Assembly (NCBI GenBank): GCA_036261625.1
Contig: DATAKL010000044.1
Span: forward strand, 62,001 to 126,000
DNA length: 64,000 nucleotides
From: JAAXKN01 sp036261625
GTDB taxonomy: Bacteria > Bacteroidota > Ignavibacteria > Ignavibacteriales > SURF-24
Direction: 5' to 3'
Positions within the stretch are counted from its first letter, which is position 1; every line of letters starts with the position of its first letter. The notes under the pieces were generated by a model, which ran no database searches, was not told the DNA's origin, and saw nothing but the letters and a program-made list of their open reading frames with translations. The position numbers were made by a program, and so were the translations under genes. Below are positions 55,077-63,975 of the stretch, in pieces.

Positions 55077-56090
55077 GTGGTAGTAGTCTTAGAAAAAAAT
55101 GTATCAGATGAGCAAATAGAAGAGATCATCAGGCACCTGGTGGATTTTGGCTTTGATGTTCATAAATCAACCGGAGTTGAACAGATTGTGCTCGGTGCAA
55201 TAGGGGTCAAACCCGATTTTGATATAAGAAAAGTAAAGGTTCTGGACGGCGTTCATGAAGTATATAGAATTACCGACCCGTTCAAGCTTGCCAGCCGCAG
55301 CTTTAAGAAAGAAAATACGGTAATAGATATAAACGGCGTTAAAATAGGCGGCAATGAGATAGTTGTTATGGCAGGTCCCTGTTCGGTTGAAAATGAGGAT
55401 CAGATTTTCAGCCTGGCTGAAATTGTGGCAAAGAATGGCGGCAGGATCTTAAGAGGCGGCGCCTTTAAGCCGAGAACTTCCCCGTACTCATTTCAGGGAC
55501 TTGGGGAAGAGGGCTTAAAGATGATGAGGCGGGCGGCAGATAAGAATAATCTCCTCGTAATAACAGAAGTAATGCAGATCGAGCAGATCGCTTTAATTGA
55601 AGAATATGCTGATATTCTTCAGGTAGGTGCCCGTAATATGCAGAACTACCCCTTCTTAAAGGAACTGGGCAAGTCCACCAAGCCGATAATGCTTAAAAGA
55701 GGTCTTGCTGCAACCATTGAAGAATGGATGATGTCGGCTGAATATATACTTGCCAGCGGCAATAAGGATGTAATCCTTTGTGAAAGAGGGATCAGGACAT
55801 TTGAGACATATACAAGAAATACGTTTGATCTTTCTGCAATTCCTGTAGTTCATAAAAGAAGCCATCTGCCTGTAGTTGCCGATCCTTCACACGCAACAGG
55901 ATACAGGGACCAGGTAATCCCGATGGCAAGGGCCGCCGTGGCTGCCGGGGCTGACGCTCTGATGGTGGAAATTCATAACGATCCCGAAAAGGCACTTTCA
56001 GACGGCCCGCAGTCGCTATACCCCGAGCAGTACGAAAGAATGATGCTGGAATGCAAGGCAATTGCTCAGGCCATCGGCAGAACCATATAG
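55077..56090 (+). CDS. aroF: 3-deoxy-7-phosphoheptulonate (DAHP) synthase
   Basis: 337 residues, GTG start. An N-terminal ferredoxin-like regulatory domain (~1-70) precedes the barrel with VMAGPCSVENEDQI, LRGGAFKPRTSPYSFQG, DILQVGARNMQNY and ADPSHATGYR. This is the type I-beta form. It condenses PEP with erythrose-4-phosphate, the first step of the shikimate path. The N-terminal domain often mediates feedback control. tyrA follows, so the pair serves tyrosine supply. Confidence 0.94.
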   Translation: MVVVLEKNVSDEQIEEIIRHLVDFGFDVHKSTGVEQIVLGAIGVKPDFDIRKVKVLDGVHEVYRITDPFKLASRSFKKENTVIDINGVKIGGNEIVVMAGPCSVENEDQIFSLAEIVAKNGGRILRGGAFKPRTSPYSFQGLGEEGLKMMRRAADKNNLLVITEVMQIEQIALIEEYADILQVGARNMQNYPFLKELGKSTKPIMLKRGLAATIEEWMMSAEYILASGNKDVILCERGIRTFETYTRNTFDLSAIPVVHKRSHLPVVADPSHATGYRDQVIPMARAAVAAGADALMVEIHNDPEKALSDGPQSLYPEQYERMMLECKAIAQAIGRTI

Positions 56091-56140
56091 CACTTAAAAG
56101 GCAGCGTTAGATATTCATTAACTTTAAGAGTGGTAGAAAA

Positions 56141-57211
56141 CTGAATATTTCAATTTTAGGTCTCGGTTTAATTGGCGGATCAATTGCAAAAAACCTTAGC
56201 AGAAGCGCTCCTGAGGTCACTTTAAGCGCATGGGATATCGATGAGGTACTTAGTAAAGCACTTGAAGAGAAGGTTATAAGCAATAAACTGAAGTCTCTGG
56301 AAGATGCACTTTCAAGTGAAGTCATTTTCCTCTGCCTTCCTGTTGAAGAATCGATAAGAGCCTTTGAAACGCTTGCCCCGAAGCTTAAAAGCGGCACTCT
56401 AATTACCGATGTATGCGGTGTGAAGGGAAGGTTTGAGGATCTCTGGAAAACCTATAAAAGTCAGGGGATGTACATCGGCGGCCACCCGATGACGGGCAAG
56501 GAAAAAGGGGGCTTCATGAATTCCGATCCTCTGCTTTTTGAAAATGCCGTCTATATAGTTTCTCAAACAGGAAAGACCAGCCCGGGCATTAAGAAACTGC
56601 TGGAATTACTTTCCACATTGGGCGCCAGAGCGGTTTACCTGGATCCATACCTGCACGACAGGGTTGTAGCCAGCGTGAGTCATCTGCCGCAGCTTGCCTC
56701 AGTGGCCCTGGTAAATGCTGTAGCAAAGAATTCATCCGGAGTGGATAATCTGGATTTTGCCGCCGGGGGCTTCCGCGATATGACGCGCATCGCCTCAAGC
56801 AGCTTTAATATATGGAAGGATGTAGTAAGCCTTAATAAAAATGAGATAATTTCTGCGCTTGATCTTTTTATAGGTGAACTTGGCCGTTTGAAACAGGAGA
56901 TCAGTGAGGGTAATTCCAAAGCCCTGGAAGATGCTTTCAACTCCGCCAGGGTGATGAGGGAGAGGATTCCTAAAGTAAACAAGGGATTCATAACCCCGCT
57001 TTTTTATATATCTGTCTTTATTAAAGATGAGCCGGGCTCCATCAGCCGGATCTCTACGGCACTGTTCAAAGAGTCTATTAATATTAAGGATATAGAACTG
57101 CTCAAGTTTCGGGAAGGATCCGGGGGTACATTTCAGATGGCCTTCGAATCAGAAGCCGAAAGCCTCAGGGCAGGACAGATTCTTAAAAGTGCCGGGCTTG
57201 ATGTTTACTAA
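56141..57211 (+). CDS. tyrA: Prephenate dehydrogenase with ACT domain; start codon unclear
   Basis: About 356 residues. NISILGLGLIGGSIAKNL is the NAD-binding loop, TDVCGVKG and YIGGHPMTGKEKGG are TyrA motifs, and ~285-356 is an ACT domain (SVFIKDEPGSISRISTALF) expected to bind tyrosine. The frame is open from 56111 but has no ATG, GTG or TTG before the NAD motif. I placed the start at CTG 56141 (L-N-I-S-I). A GTG at 56130 would serve if one more A were present in the GAAAA run at 56136, so a 1-base deletion or sequencing error is possible. A later GTG at 56420 would delete the NAD site. Confidence 0.85.
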   Translation: MNISILGLGLIGGSIAKNLSRSAPEVTLSAWDIDEVLSKALEEKVISNKLKSLEDALSSEVIFLCLPVEESIRAFETLAPKLKSGTLITDVCGVKGRFEDLWKTYKSQGMYIGGHPMTGKEKGGFMNSDPLLFENAVYIVSQTGKTSPGIKKLLELLSTLGARAVYLDPYLHDRVVASVSHLPQLASVALVNAVAKNSSGVDNLDFAAGGFRDMTRIASSSFNIWKDVVSLNKNEIISALDLFIGELGRLKQEISEGNSKALEDAFNSARVMRERIPKVNKGFITPLFYISVFIKDEPGSISRISTALFKESINIKDIELLKFREGSGGTFQMAFESEAESLRAGQILKSAGLDVY

Positions 57212-57222
57212 ACCTTTGCTTT

Positions 57223-57270
57223 AGCTAATATTTGTTTTTTAGCTGACACTTGTATCTAGCTAATATTTGT
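57223..57270 (+). repeat. Three short imperfect repeats after tyrA
   Basis: AGCTAATATTTGT at 57223 and 57258, with the variant AGCTGACACTTGT at 57241 between them (periods 18 and 17). Confidence 0.7.
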
Positions 57271-57487
57271 AATAGATCAGTTTCTTGATCGTCTCAAAAC
57301 AAAGATCCGGGAACTCCTCTAAGAGCATTCCAAGGGCTGCATGGGTTGAGACTTCCAGAGATTTCAGCTGACGGTACTTGGTTATTATCTGATACTCTCT
57401 GACTTTTTTCTTATTTAAGAGACCTTCTTTGCTTAATAATTCAAAAGTTTCTTTGCTGATAAGATCTTCTAAGGGGTTAATTGACAT
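57260..57487 (-). CDS. Hypothetical small helical protein
   Basis: 75 residues, mainly helical, charged, no signal peptide: starts MSINPLEDLISKETFELL. AGGA lies upstream at a long spacing. No family recognised. It is convergent with tyrA and its stop lies in the third short repeat. It could be real but is short. Confidence 0.45.
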   Translation of the reverse strand: MSINPLEDLISKETFELLSKEGLLNKKKVREYQIITKYRQLKSLEVSTHAALGMLLEEFPDLCFETIKKLIYYKY

Positions 57488-57695
57488 TTTTTATCCTGCT
57501 GTTCCCGAATATTAATTTATTTTCTACATGATTATCGGCTTTTTTCAATTATATTACACTGAAATTACAGGTATAAATTTTGGGATAATCAGAGTTTAAA
57601 GGAGCTATTTCCCCGATTTATTGCATTTTGGCATTATTTTGACTCTTATCACTTGATTGATGCAAATCATTTTATATCTTTATTAGAGACTTTCT

Positions 57696-59378
57696 ATGAT
57701 CCGTAACATTCTTATTTATCTGCTCAGAAAAGTTAAAATCCATATAAATTTAAGTTTTATCCTTCTGACAGTCCCTTTTTTTAATATAAATTCAGCTGAA
57801 AGTGTTTATATTCGTGTAAACCAGGTAGGCTTTCTTCCCGGGGAGATCAAGACGGCTGTTGTAATGTCTGAGGGTGATATCTCAGGCAGTGAGTTCAGGC
57901 TTATTAAAAAAGATGACAAAAAGACTGTCTTTACAGGCCGGCTGCCCGCGGCTTTAAGAGGAGAAGGAAAGTTTAAGAACAACTGCATCATAGATTTTTC
58001 AGCCTTAAGAAAGCCGGGCAGATATATAATAGAGTGCAGAGGTGCCCGGTCGCATCCTTTTTCTGTAGGAAATGACATCTATAACGGCATTGCTGATTCA
58101 CTCTTAATGTTCTTTAAGGTACAGAGATGCGGCTATACAGATCCTTTTCTGCACAAGGTCTGTCACATTGCCGATGCAACGGCTTTAATTCCCCGAGGGC
58201 AGAGGGCTAAACATGACGTTACAGGGGGATGGCACGATGCAGGGGATTACATTAAATTCTTTAATACGACGGCTTTTTCAACTTATTTGCTCCTGTTTTC
58301 ATATGAATTTGATCCCCTGAAGTTCAGTTTCGATACTAACGGCAACAATGTTCCCGACATACTGGAGGAAGCAAAAATCGGGCTGGACTGGCTTTTAAGA
58401 AGCCGCCTCGCGGCCGGTAGTTTTATTATCCAGGTGCAGGATCTAAGGGATCACGACGAGGGCTGGCGTCTTCCTGAGGATGACAAACTCACTTTCGACC
58501 GTCCGGCCTTTACAGGCGGAGGAAAGAATAGTGCGGGAATATACAGCGCCGTTATGGCCCTGGCATACAGGATTTGGAAAGAAAGGCTCCATTATGATGA
58601 ATTTGCTCTTCGATGCCTGAAGGAGGCCAGGACATGCTACTCTGAGGCCGACAGGATGCCTGAGGTCGATCATAGCGGCACCGGGATGTACCTGGATTCA
58701 AAGTATGAAGGGAAAATGGCCCTCGGTGCAATTGAGCTCTACGAGAGTACAAAAGATGAAGGCTACTTAAAAGATGCCGCCAGTTTTGCTTCTAAAGCGC
58801 AGTCTGATTACTGGTGGAGCTGGGGCGATATGAACTCCATTGCAGATTTCAAAATTGCAAAGCACAGGCCCGAATTTAAAGACTATTTACTGAATAACCT
58901 GAAAAATTTTAATGATATAAAAAATAAAAATGTTTTCGGGGAGGCGGCCAAAAACACCTGGGGCTCTAATACGGCGCTTATGGGGGCAGCTCTGCAGGCA
59001 ATATTATGGAAAAATCTTACAGGCTCGGGCAGTTTTGATTCTTTAATGGTTTTTGAGCGGGATTATATACTTGGAAAAAATCAGTGGGGAGTAAGTTTTA
59101 TCTATAATATCGGCAGTGTATTTTCAAAAAACTTTCATTCACAGGTGGGATTTTTAAGGAATGGATATCTGCCCGGAGCTGTGGCGGCAGGCCCGATAAG
59201 CAGGAAAAAACTTGAAACTTTTAAGGTAAGTTTCCCCGGCAGGGACCCATTGCGCGATTTTCAGACAGATTCAGCGGTTTATCAGGACTTAAAGGAGGAT
59301 TATGTGACAAATGAGCCTTCGATCTCAACAAATGTCACCGCCTTGTTTTTAATGGGGTATTTTGCCCAAAGGCATTAG
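57696..59378 (+). CDS. Secreted glycoside hydrolase family 9 enzyme
   Basis: 560 residues. N-terminal hydrophobic signal (~1-35, ending NSAES), an Ig-like cellulase N-domain (IRVNQVGFLPGE, ~37-128) and the GH9 (alpha/alpha)6 domain with the Asp pair in VTGGWHDAGDYIKF. The second signature near the C-terminus holds the acid Glu in YVTNEPSISTNVTAL. GH9 enzymes cut beta-1,4-glucans. No carbohydrate-binding module or T9SS domain is present, so it is probably periplasmic. It lies 133 bp before the NTPase/GGDEF-like gene, on the same strand. It may act on imported oligosaccharide or on an exported polysaccharide. Confidence 0.9.
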   Translation: MIRNILIYLLRKVKIHINLSFILLTVPFFNINSAESVYIRVNQVGFLPGEIKTAVVMSEGDISGSEFRLIKKDDKKTVFTGRLPAALRGEGKFKNNCIIDFSALRKPGRYIIECRGARSHPFSVGNDIYNGIADSLLMFFKVQRCGYTDPFLHKVCHIADATALIPRGQRAKHDVTGGWHDAGDYIKFFNTTAFSTYLLLFSYEFDPLKFSFDTNGNNVPDILEEAKIGLDWLLRSRLAAGSFIIQVQDLRDHDEGWRLPEDDKLTFDRPAFTGGGKNSAGIYSAVMALAYRIWKERLHYDEFALRCLKEARTCYSEADRMPEVDHSGTGMYLDSKYEGKMALGAIELYESTKDEGYLKDAASFASKAQSDYWWSWGDMNSIADFKIAKHRPEFKDYLLNNLKNFNDIKNKNVFGEAAKNTWGSNTALMGAALQAILWKNLTGSGSFDSLMVFERDYILGKNQWGVSFIYNIGSVFSKNFHSQVGFLRNGYLPGAVAAGPISRKKLETFKVSFPGRDPLRDFQTDSAVYQDLKEDYVTNEPSISTNVTALFLMGYFAQRH

Positions 59379-59511
59379 TGTATTGGAATGGCACAGGAGG
59401 GAAATATTTCTCAAAATGAGACGCCCGGGAGTTGGCGATGATGTATTATGTTTAGAAACAGTGGCCTTTTAACGGCATAAAAATTGCATAAAATTAAAAA
59501 ACGGGTAGAAT

Positions 59512-60813
59512 ATGAAAAGAAATATACAATTAGTACAAACGGGACTGCCCCTGATTGATCAGGCCTGGGGAGGATTTTACAAGGGGGGCACATATTTGCT
59601 TATAGGACCTAAAAAGTCCGGGCGCACACTTCTGGGTCTGCAGTATGCAATGCAGTCTGCAAGGCAGAAGGAGGTCTGCTTGTATTTTACAAATATGAGA
59701 CCCAAGGACCTTATGATTCATGCAGCCAGCATAGATTTTGACATTCAGACATACATGAATCAGAATCTGATTGTTGTCGTGCGTGTGACCCCGCCGGTTG
59801 ATCTCTACGACCTGCGTGATCCGGATGAATATCTCATTGAATATCTGAAAGATATTGTTACAGTTGTTGAGCAGTTTGCTCCCAAGAGAATAATTTTTGA
59901 TGAACTTACGCCATATATAGGCTTCAGCAACCTGAATCTGCTCAGGGAGTCTTTCCTTGAGACCCTGGAAAATATTGAGCAGAGAGATGTTACAAGTCTT
60001 TTTACAATCGGAGAGCCTGCAACGCCGGTTGCCCAGTCAATTGTTGATGAGCTTGTTCAGCATGTGACGGCTACAATTTACCTTCAGAAAAAGACTCTTT
60101 CCGGCGATTTTAAGCCGCAAACAGGCAAGATGACGATTACCCCAAATATCGGGCACACAGAAGGGCAGTTTACTGCTAACTATTCAATTGAGCCTTATAA
60201 GGGGATAGTTACAGATTTTAAGCCCGCGTTTCCGCAGGCTGATTCTCAGGCTTCACCTTCTTCGGAACTTCTAAGGGCGCCTCAGCAGCAGCAGCAGATT
60301 CCTGAGAGCCGCTACCAGTCGCTCTCAAGCATTGAAACGTTCCAGGAGCCCTATTCGTTTTCAAATTTTTACGAGTACAACGATTTCCTTTTACTTTTGA
60401 ATAATCAGATCGCATTATACAAAAGCACGGGACAGATATTTTCCCTTGTCTCATTTAAGCTTGATACTGCGGCCGAGCGCGAGCGTCTGCTTACAATAAA
60501 TCAGCTCCAGAATGCAGTCCGCCTTGCAACTGACAGGAAGGACAAAATCTGCGTTTATGATAATAAGGTAATCGTACTTTTAATACGCAGTGATGCTAAA
60601 AGCCTTGCGGGACTGGTTTCAAAGATTCAGGCCAATTTGCCAAGCAGCGATCCTAATTATATAAAAACTGTACTGCAGTACATTTCAGTTTTATCTGTTG
60701 AAGTTGATGAACAGGTTGAAAATGCAGAATCGATTATGAAGTATGTTCTTGGTGAAGAATTCCGCAGCGATAAAAATAGTGACTCATTTAACAGGTATAA
60801 CCCGAATTACTGA
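59512..60813 (+). CDS. RecA/KaiC-like pseudo-NTPase with degenerate GGDEF-like domain
   Basis: 433 residues, cytosolic. Residues ~5-235 are a KaiC/RecA-type domain: GLPLIDQAWGGFYKGGTYLL, then a P-loop GPKKSGRT in which the invariant Lys is R38, and an intact Walker B IIFDE. A Gln/Ser-rich linker (~245-280) follows. Residues ~285-425 look like a GGDEF fold (FLLLLNNQIALYKSTG..FSLVSFKL; VIVLLI..SLAGLVSKIQANL), but the GGDEF position reads YDNKV, so it cannot make cyclic di-GMP; no RxxD site is obvious. Architecture recalls BcsE. Its stop overlaps the next start (TGATG). Confidence 0.75.
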   Translation: MKRNIQLVQTGLPLIDQAWGGFYKGGTYLLIGPKKSGRTLLGLQYAMQSARQKEVCLYFTNMRPKDLMIHAASIDFDIQTYMNQNLIVVVRVTPPVDLYDLRDPDEYLIEYLKDIVTVVEQFAPKRIIFDELTPYIGFSNLNLLRESFLETLENIEQRDVTSLFTIGEPATPVAQSIVDELVQHVTATIYLQKKTLSGDFKPQTGKMTITPNIGHTEGQFTANYSIEPYKGIVTDFKPAFPQADSQASPSSELLRAPQQQQQIPESRYQSLSSIETFQEPYSFSNFYEYNDFLLLLNNQIALYKSTGQIFSLVSFKLDTAAERERLLTINQLQNAVRLATDRKDKICVYDNKVIVLLIRSDAKSLAGLVSKIQANLPSSDPNYIKTVLQYISVLSVEVDEQVENAESIMKYVLGEEFRSDKNSDSFNRYNPNY

Positions 60814-63674
60814 TGAAAAAAATTATTCTTCTTTTATTCTTTTTGTCTGCAGCTTTAGCCACTATATCTGCGCAGCCAGGCCAGGCGACGCTTAAATCCG
60901 AAGCGTTGAAGCAGATACAGGCAGGCAGCTTTGGCGAGGCCATAGACCTGCTGAACAAATACATTTCTGCTTATCCACACTTGTCCGACGGTCTGAATCT
61001 GCGCGGCTACTGCTTTGAAAAAAGAGGACAGTATGGCGATGCCGTGCTGGACTACAAACGTGCACTTATGATAAGTCCCAATAATTCCGAAATACAGAAA
61101 AATCTCTCGCGGGCAGAAACTGTGTGGCATTCTCTCTTAAATAGAAAGATTGAAGGCTATAAAAGGGAAATTGCCATTAACCCGCAGAACGCTGTAAACT
61201 ACCTTGAGATCGGCAAGTGTATGAAAGACCTGGGAAGGTGGGCTGATGCCGAAGTCTGGTACGATGACTACCTCAAACGAGAGGCTGCTTCTCCGGATGA
61301 AATTATTAGATACAGCGAAATTCTGGCCCATAACAATCAGCTCGTCAAGGGGGAGAAAGTCCTCAAAAGCTATACTGAACATTATCCGAATGATCACAGG
61401 CTCTGGAGCCGATACGGATTCTTTACAATGTGGCTCGGCAAGTTTAAGATTGCAATTAAAGCCTTTGAAAATGCACTCGCAATTAAACCTTTCTTCAAGG
61501 AAGCACAGGACGGACTCGACCAGGCAAAAGGACAGGCATATACTTTTGAGTGGACAGACACAACGGCCAGGCACAGGCGGAATCAGCCCGTTAAGGAATA
61601 TGCAATTGACAGGTACTACAGAATCATCAGGAAAAAGCCATCAGATGAAAAAACCCGCTTCCTGCTGATTGATGAACTCGTTAAGGTAAAAAGATATGAG
61701 GAAGCTTACCAGCAGCTCCAGGTCCTCTCTAGAACTCACACCGATGACGAGAAATTCCAGCAGCTTTATGACAATGTTACTGCCACCAGGGATAGCCTAA
61801 TGCAGATCAAAATTGAAAGCTATAAAGCCCGTATTGAAAAGAACCCTAAAGATAAGGCAGCCGTAATGGCTCTTGCCGACAGCTACAGCGGACTTTTTGA
61901 TTATGACAGCGCAGTTAAGGTGCTCGAAGACTATCTTGCTGCCTCAGGCAGTGAAGAGAACAATGACGTCAGGTTCAAAATAGCGCAGTATGCCGGATGG
62001 AACAGGGATTTCGGAAGATCCCTGGAGCAGGTTAACTTCCTTCTCGGGAAAGATCCTGATAACCTAAAATACCAGCTCTTAAGATCACAGCTTGCCGTAT
62101 GGACAAGCCAGGACTACGATATAGCTGAAAAACTTCTGGGAAATGTGGTCCGGAAGGAACCTGAGAACATAGACGCACTGCTGGCCTTTGGAACGCTCAG
62201 GACAAACCAGGAAAAATTTGACGAGGCAAAGAAATACCTGGATCTGGCCCGCCAGGTCGATTCCACGAGCAAATATGTGGAACAGCTTGATGCTTACCTC
62301 TCCGGTCAGATATCCAGAGCCGAGGAAAGAAAAATATTTGAGATTTTGGAGGAGGGAAGAAAAATTCTCGTTGAGACTCACGACTGCGAGCAGGCTCTTC
62401 AGAAATACGACGAGTATTATTCCAAAGCCACTGTAAACCGGCTTTTCCTCCTGGAATATGCAGAAGTTTATGCATGCGTTAAAAACTATCCGAGGGCTAT
62501 TGAACTCTACACACAGGCCTTAAACGAGGAATACAGCTTTGATGGGGCTTATGGAAGGGCAAAGGCATACCTCTGGGGAAAAGACTCTCTGAATGCACTC
62601 ATTGAGTTTAAGAAACTTGCCCAGGAGGCCCCAGATAACTTTGAAGTTCATATGCTCCTTGGCGACTCGTATCTGGAAATGCACCAGTATGATGAGGCCA
62701 GAGCTGTTTACGACAGTCTGATGGAAAGGACGACTGACTCGGCTCAGGTGGCACTTCTTAAGCCAAGATTCAGCTGGATACCCTCTTCGGGGTTCGGAGC
62801 GTTTTTTGCAACTTTCCCGAACTATATCGGGCTGGCCCCTCAGTTTAACTACTATTCCGATAATATGAACCTGAGTTTTCAGAACTCGGGAGCAAGGCTT
62901 GAACTGGGACTCACAAGCATTATATCGGCCGGGGTGACTTTTACCCGCGGAAGCCTCAGTTCAAGAACCGCATCGCGAAACTATTCGACTCTCGAGGGAA
63001 GTCTTTACTTCAGGCTTTCGCGCTACATGATTCTGTCAGGCGGCTATGGAAATATGACATACAAAGGGACACGCAATACACCTGTTTCCGATGCAAGCCT
63101 GCGTTACGACAGGGAGAATAAAGACAACCAGATCAACATTAACGCAATCTATCAGAGAACTGATGCCGGTATTATACTTTTTTCAACGCGTCTTATTGAT
63201 TACAGGATTCAGTCAGATTTATTCCGCTTTAACGGAAGCTTTAAGAAGAAAAACGGTCTTAAACTCTCAGGCATGTTCGACTACCTGAAGCTCTCAGACG
63301 GCAATGCAGCCAACGACCTGCAGCTAAGGCTCGGCAAGGCTTTTGAAGAGGATATTACAGTCGGCTACGAATATGCCTACTCTAACTATTCCAGGAAGAG
63401 CAACTATTACTATTCACCCAAAAACTTTGAATCGCACAGCCTCTGGGGAGAATGGATGCTTGCGAAGAGTTCGGAGCTCCAGTTAACGCTCGGCGCAAAA
63501 CTGGGCTACGTTCCGATGAGCGATTTTATTACGAGGGAGATTTCAGCCTCGGCTGACTACAAGATCTTCGGCTCGCTGACCATAATGGGAAGGCTTACAG
63601 CCGGCGGAACATACCGCTACGACGCCCAATATAACTACGTCTCAGGCACAGTTTCAGCTTTCTGGTCGCTCTGA
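60813..63674 (+). CDS. TPR protein with C-terminal outer-membrane beta-barrel
   Basis: 953 residues. Signal peptide 1-20 (TISAQ). Residues ~25-640 are many TPR hairpins, clear examples being PHLSDGLNLRGYCFEKRG, KFKIAIKAFENALAIKP and EKFDEAKKYLDLARQV. From ~650 on the pattern changes to alternating amphipathic strands (NMNLSFQ, LEGSLYFRLSRYMILSGGYG, QLRLGKAFEEDITVGYEYAY) and ends in a strand finishing with FWSL, as in outer-membrane barrels. Helical scaffold plus barrel is the plan of BcsC, PgaA and PelB exporters. The start lies in the stop of the preceding gene, so the two are translationally coupled. Confidence 0.85.
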   Translation: MKKIILLLFFLSAALATISAQPGQATLKSEALKQIQAGSFGEAIDLLNKYISAYPHLSDGLNLRGYCFEKRGQYGDAVLDYKRALMISPNNSEIQKNLSRAETVWHSLLNRKIEGYKREIAINPQNAVNYLEIGKCMKDLGRWADAEVWYDDYLKREAASPDEIIRYSEILAHNNQLVKGEKVLKSYTEHYPNDHRLWSRYGFFTMWLGKFKIAIKAFENALAIKPFFKEAQDGLDQAKGQAYTFEWTDTTARHRRNQPVKEYAIDRYYRIIRKKPSDEKTRFLLIDELVKVKRYEEAYQQLQVLSRTHTDDEKFQQLYDNVTATRDSLMQIKIESYKARIEKNPKDKAAVMALADSYSGLFDYDSAVKVLEDYLAASGSEENNDVRFKIAQYAGWNRDFGRSLEQVNFLLGKDPDNLKYQLLRSQLAVWTSQDYDIAEKLLGNVVRKEPENIDALLAFGTLRTNQEKFDEAKKYLDLARQVDSTSKYVEQLDAYLSGQISRAEERKIFEILEEGRKILVETHDCEQALQKYDEYYSKATVNRLFLLEYAEVYACVKNYPRAIELYTQALNEEYSFDGAYGRAKAYLWGKDSLNALIEFKKLAQEAPDNFEVHMLLGDSYLEMHQYDEARAVYDSLMERTTDSAQVALLKPRFSWIPSSGFGAFFATFPNYIGLAPQFNYYSDNMNLSFQNSGARLELGLTSIISAGVTFTRGSLSSRTASRNYSTLEGSLYFRLSRYMILSGGYGNMTYKGTRNTPVSDASLRYDRENKDNQININAIYQRTDAGIILFSTRLIDYRIQSDLFRFNGSFKKKNGLKLSGMFDYLKLSDGNAANDLQLRLGKAFEEDITVGYEYAYSNYSRKSNYYYSPKNFESHSLWGEWMLAKSSELQLTLGAKLGYVPMSDFITREISASADYKIFGSLTIMGRLTAGGTYRYDAQYNYVSGTVSAFWSL

Positions 63675-63700
63675 GATCAATTAAATCAGAACTTTTCATG

Positions 63701-63735
63701 AAAAAGCCGGTTACCTCAGAGGGCGCCGGCTTTTT
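63701..63735 (+). terminator. Terminator after the TPR-barrel gene
   Basis: AAAAAGCCGG and CCGGCTTTTT form the stem with a 15-base loop, followed by TT. It closes the unit starting at or before 59512. Confidence 0.88.
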
Positions 63736-63780
63736 TTAGTTCTCATTATTTTTACCTCGCATCCTGACAACCTGATCCCT

Positions 63781-63882
63781 GATGTCTCCTGATCCCAGAT
63801 GTCTCCTGATCCCAGATGTCTCCTGATCCCTGATGTCTCCTGATCCCAGATGTCTCCTGATCCCAGATGTCTTCTGATCCCT
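63781..63882 (+). repeat. 17-bp minisatellite, six copies
   Basis: Unit GATGTCTCCTGATCCCA/T repeated six times with at most two differences per copy; partial copies flank it (63768-63780 and 63883 on). The length is not a multiple of three and no frame is open through it. It lies between a terminator and the next gene start, ~95 bp upstream of that start. Confidence 0.92.
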
Positions 63883-63975
63883 GATTACTCCTTCTGAATC
63901 GGCTTTTCATTAGAAATAATTTTGTGCTATATTATAATTATGCATCAATATTACCCTTTATTATAGGAGACTTAA

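Noticed and set aside
63781..63882. CRISPR-like array
   Set aside because: Units are directly adjacent at 17 bp with no unique spacers and no cas genes; it is a minisatellite.
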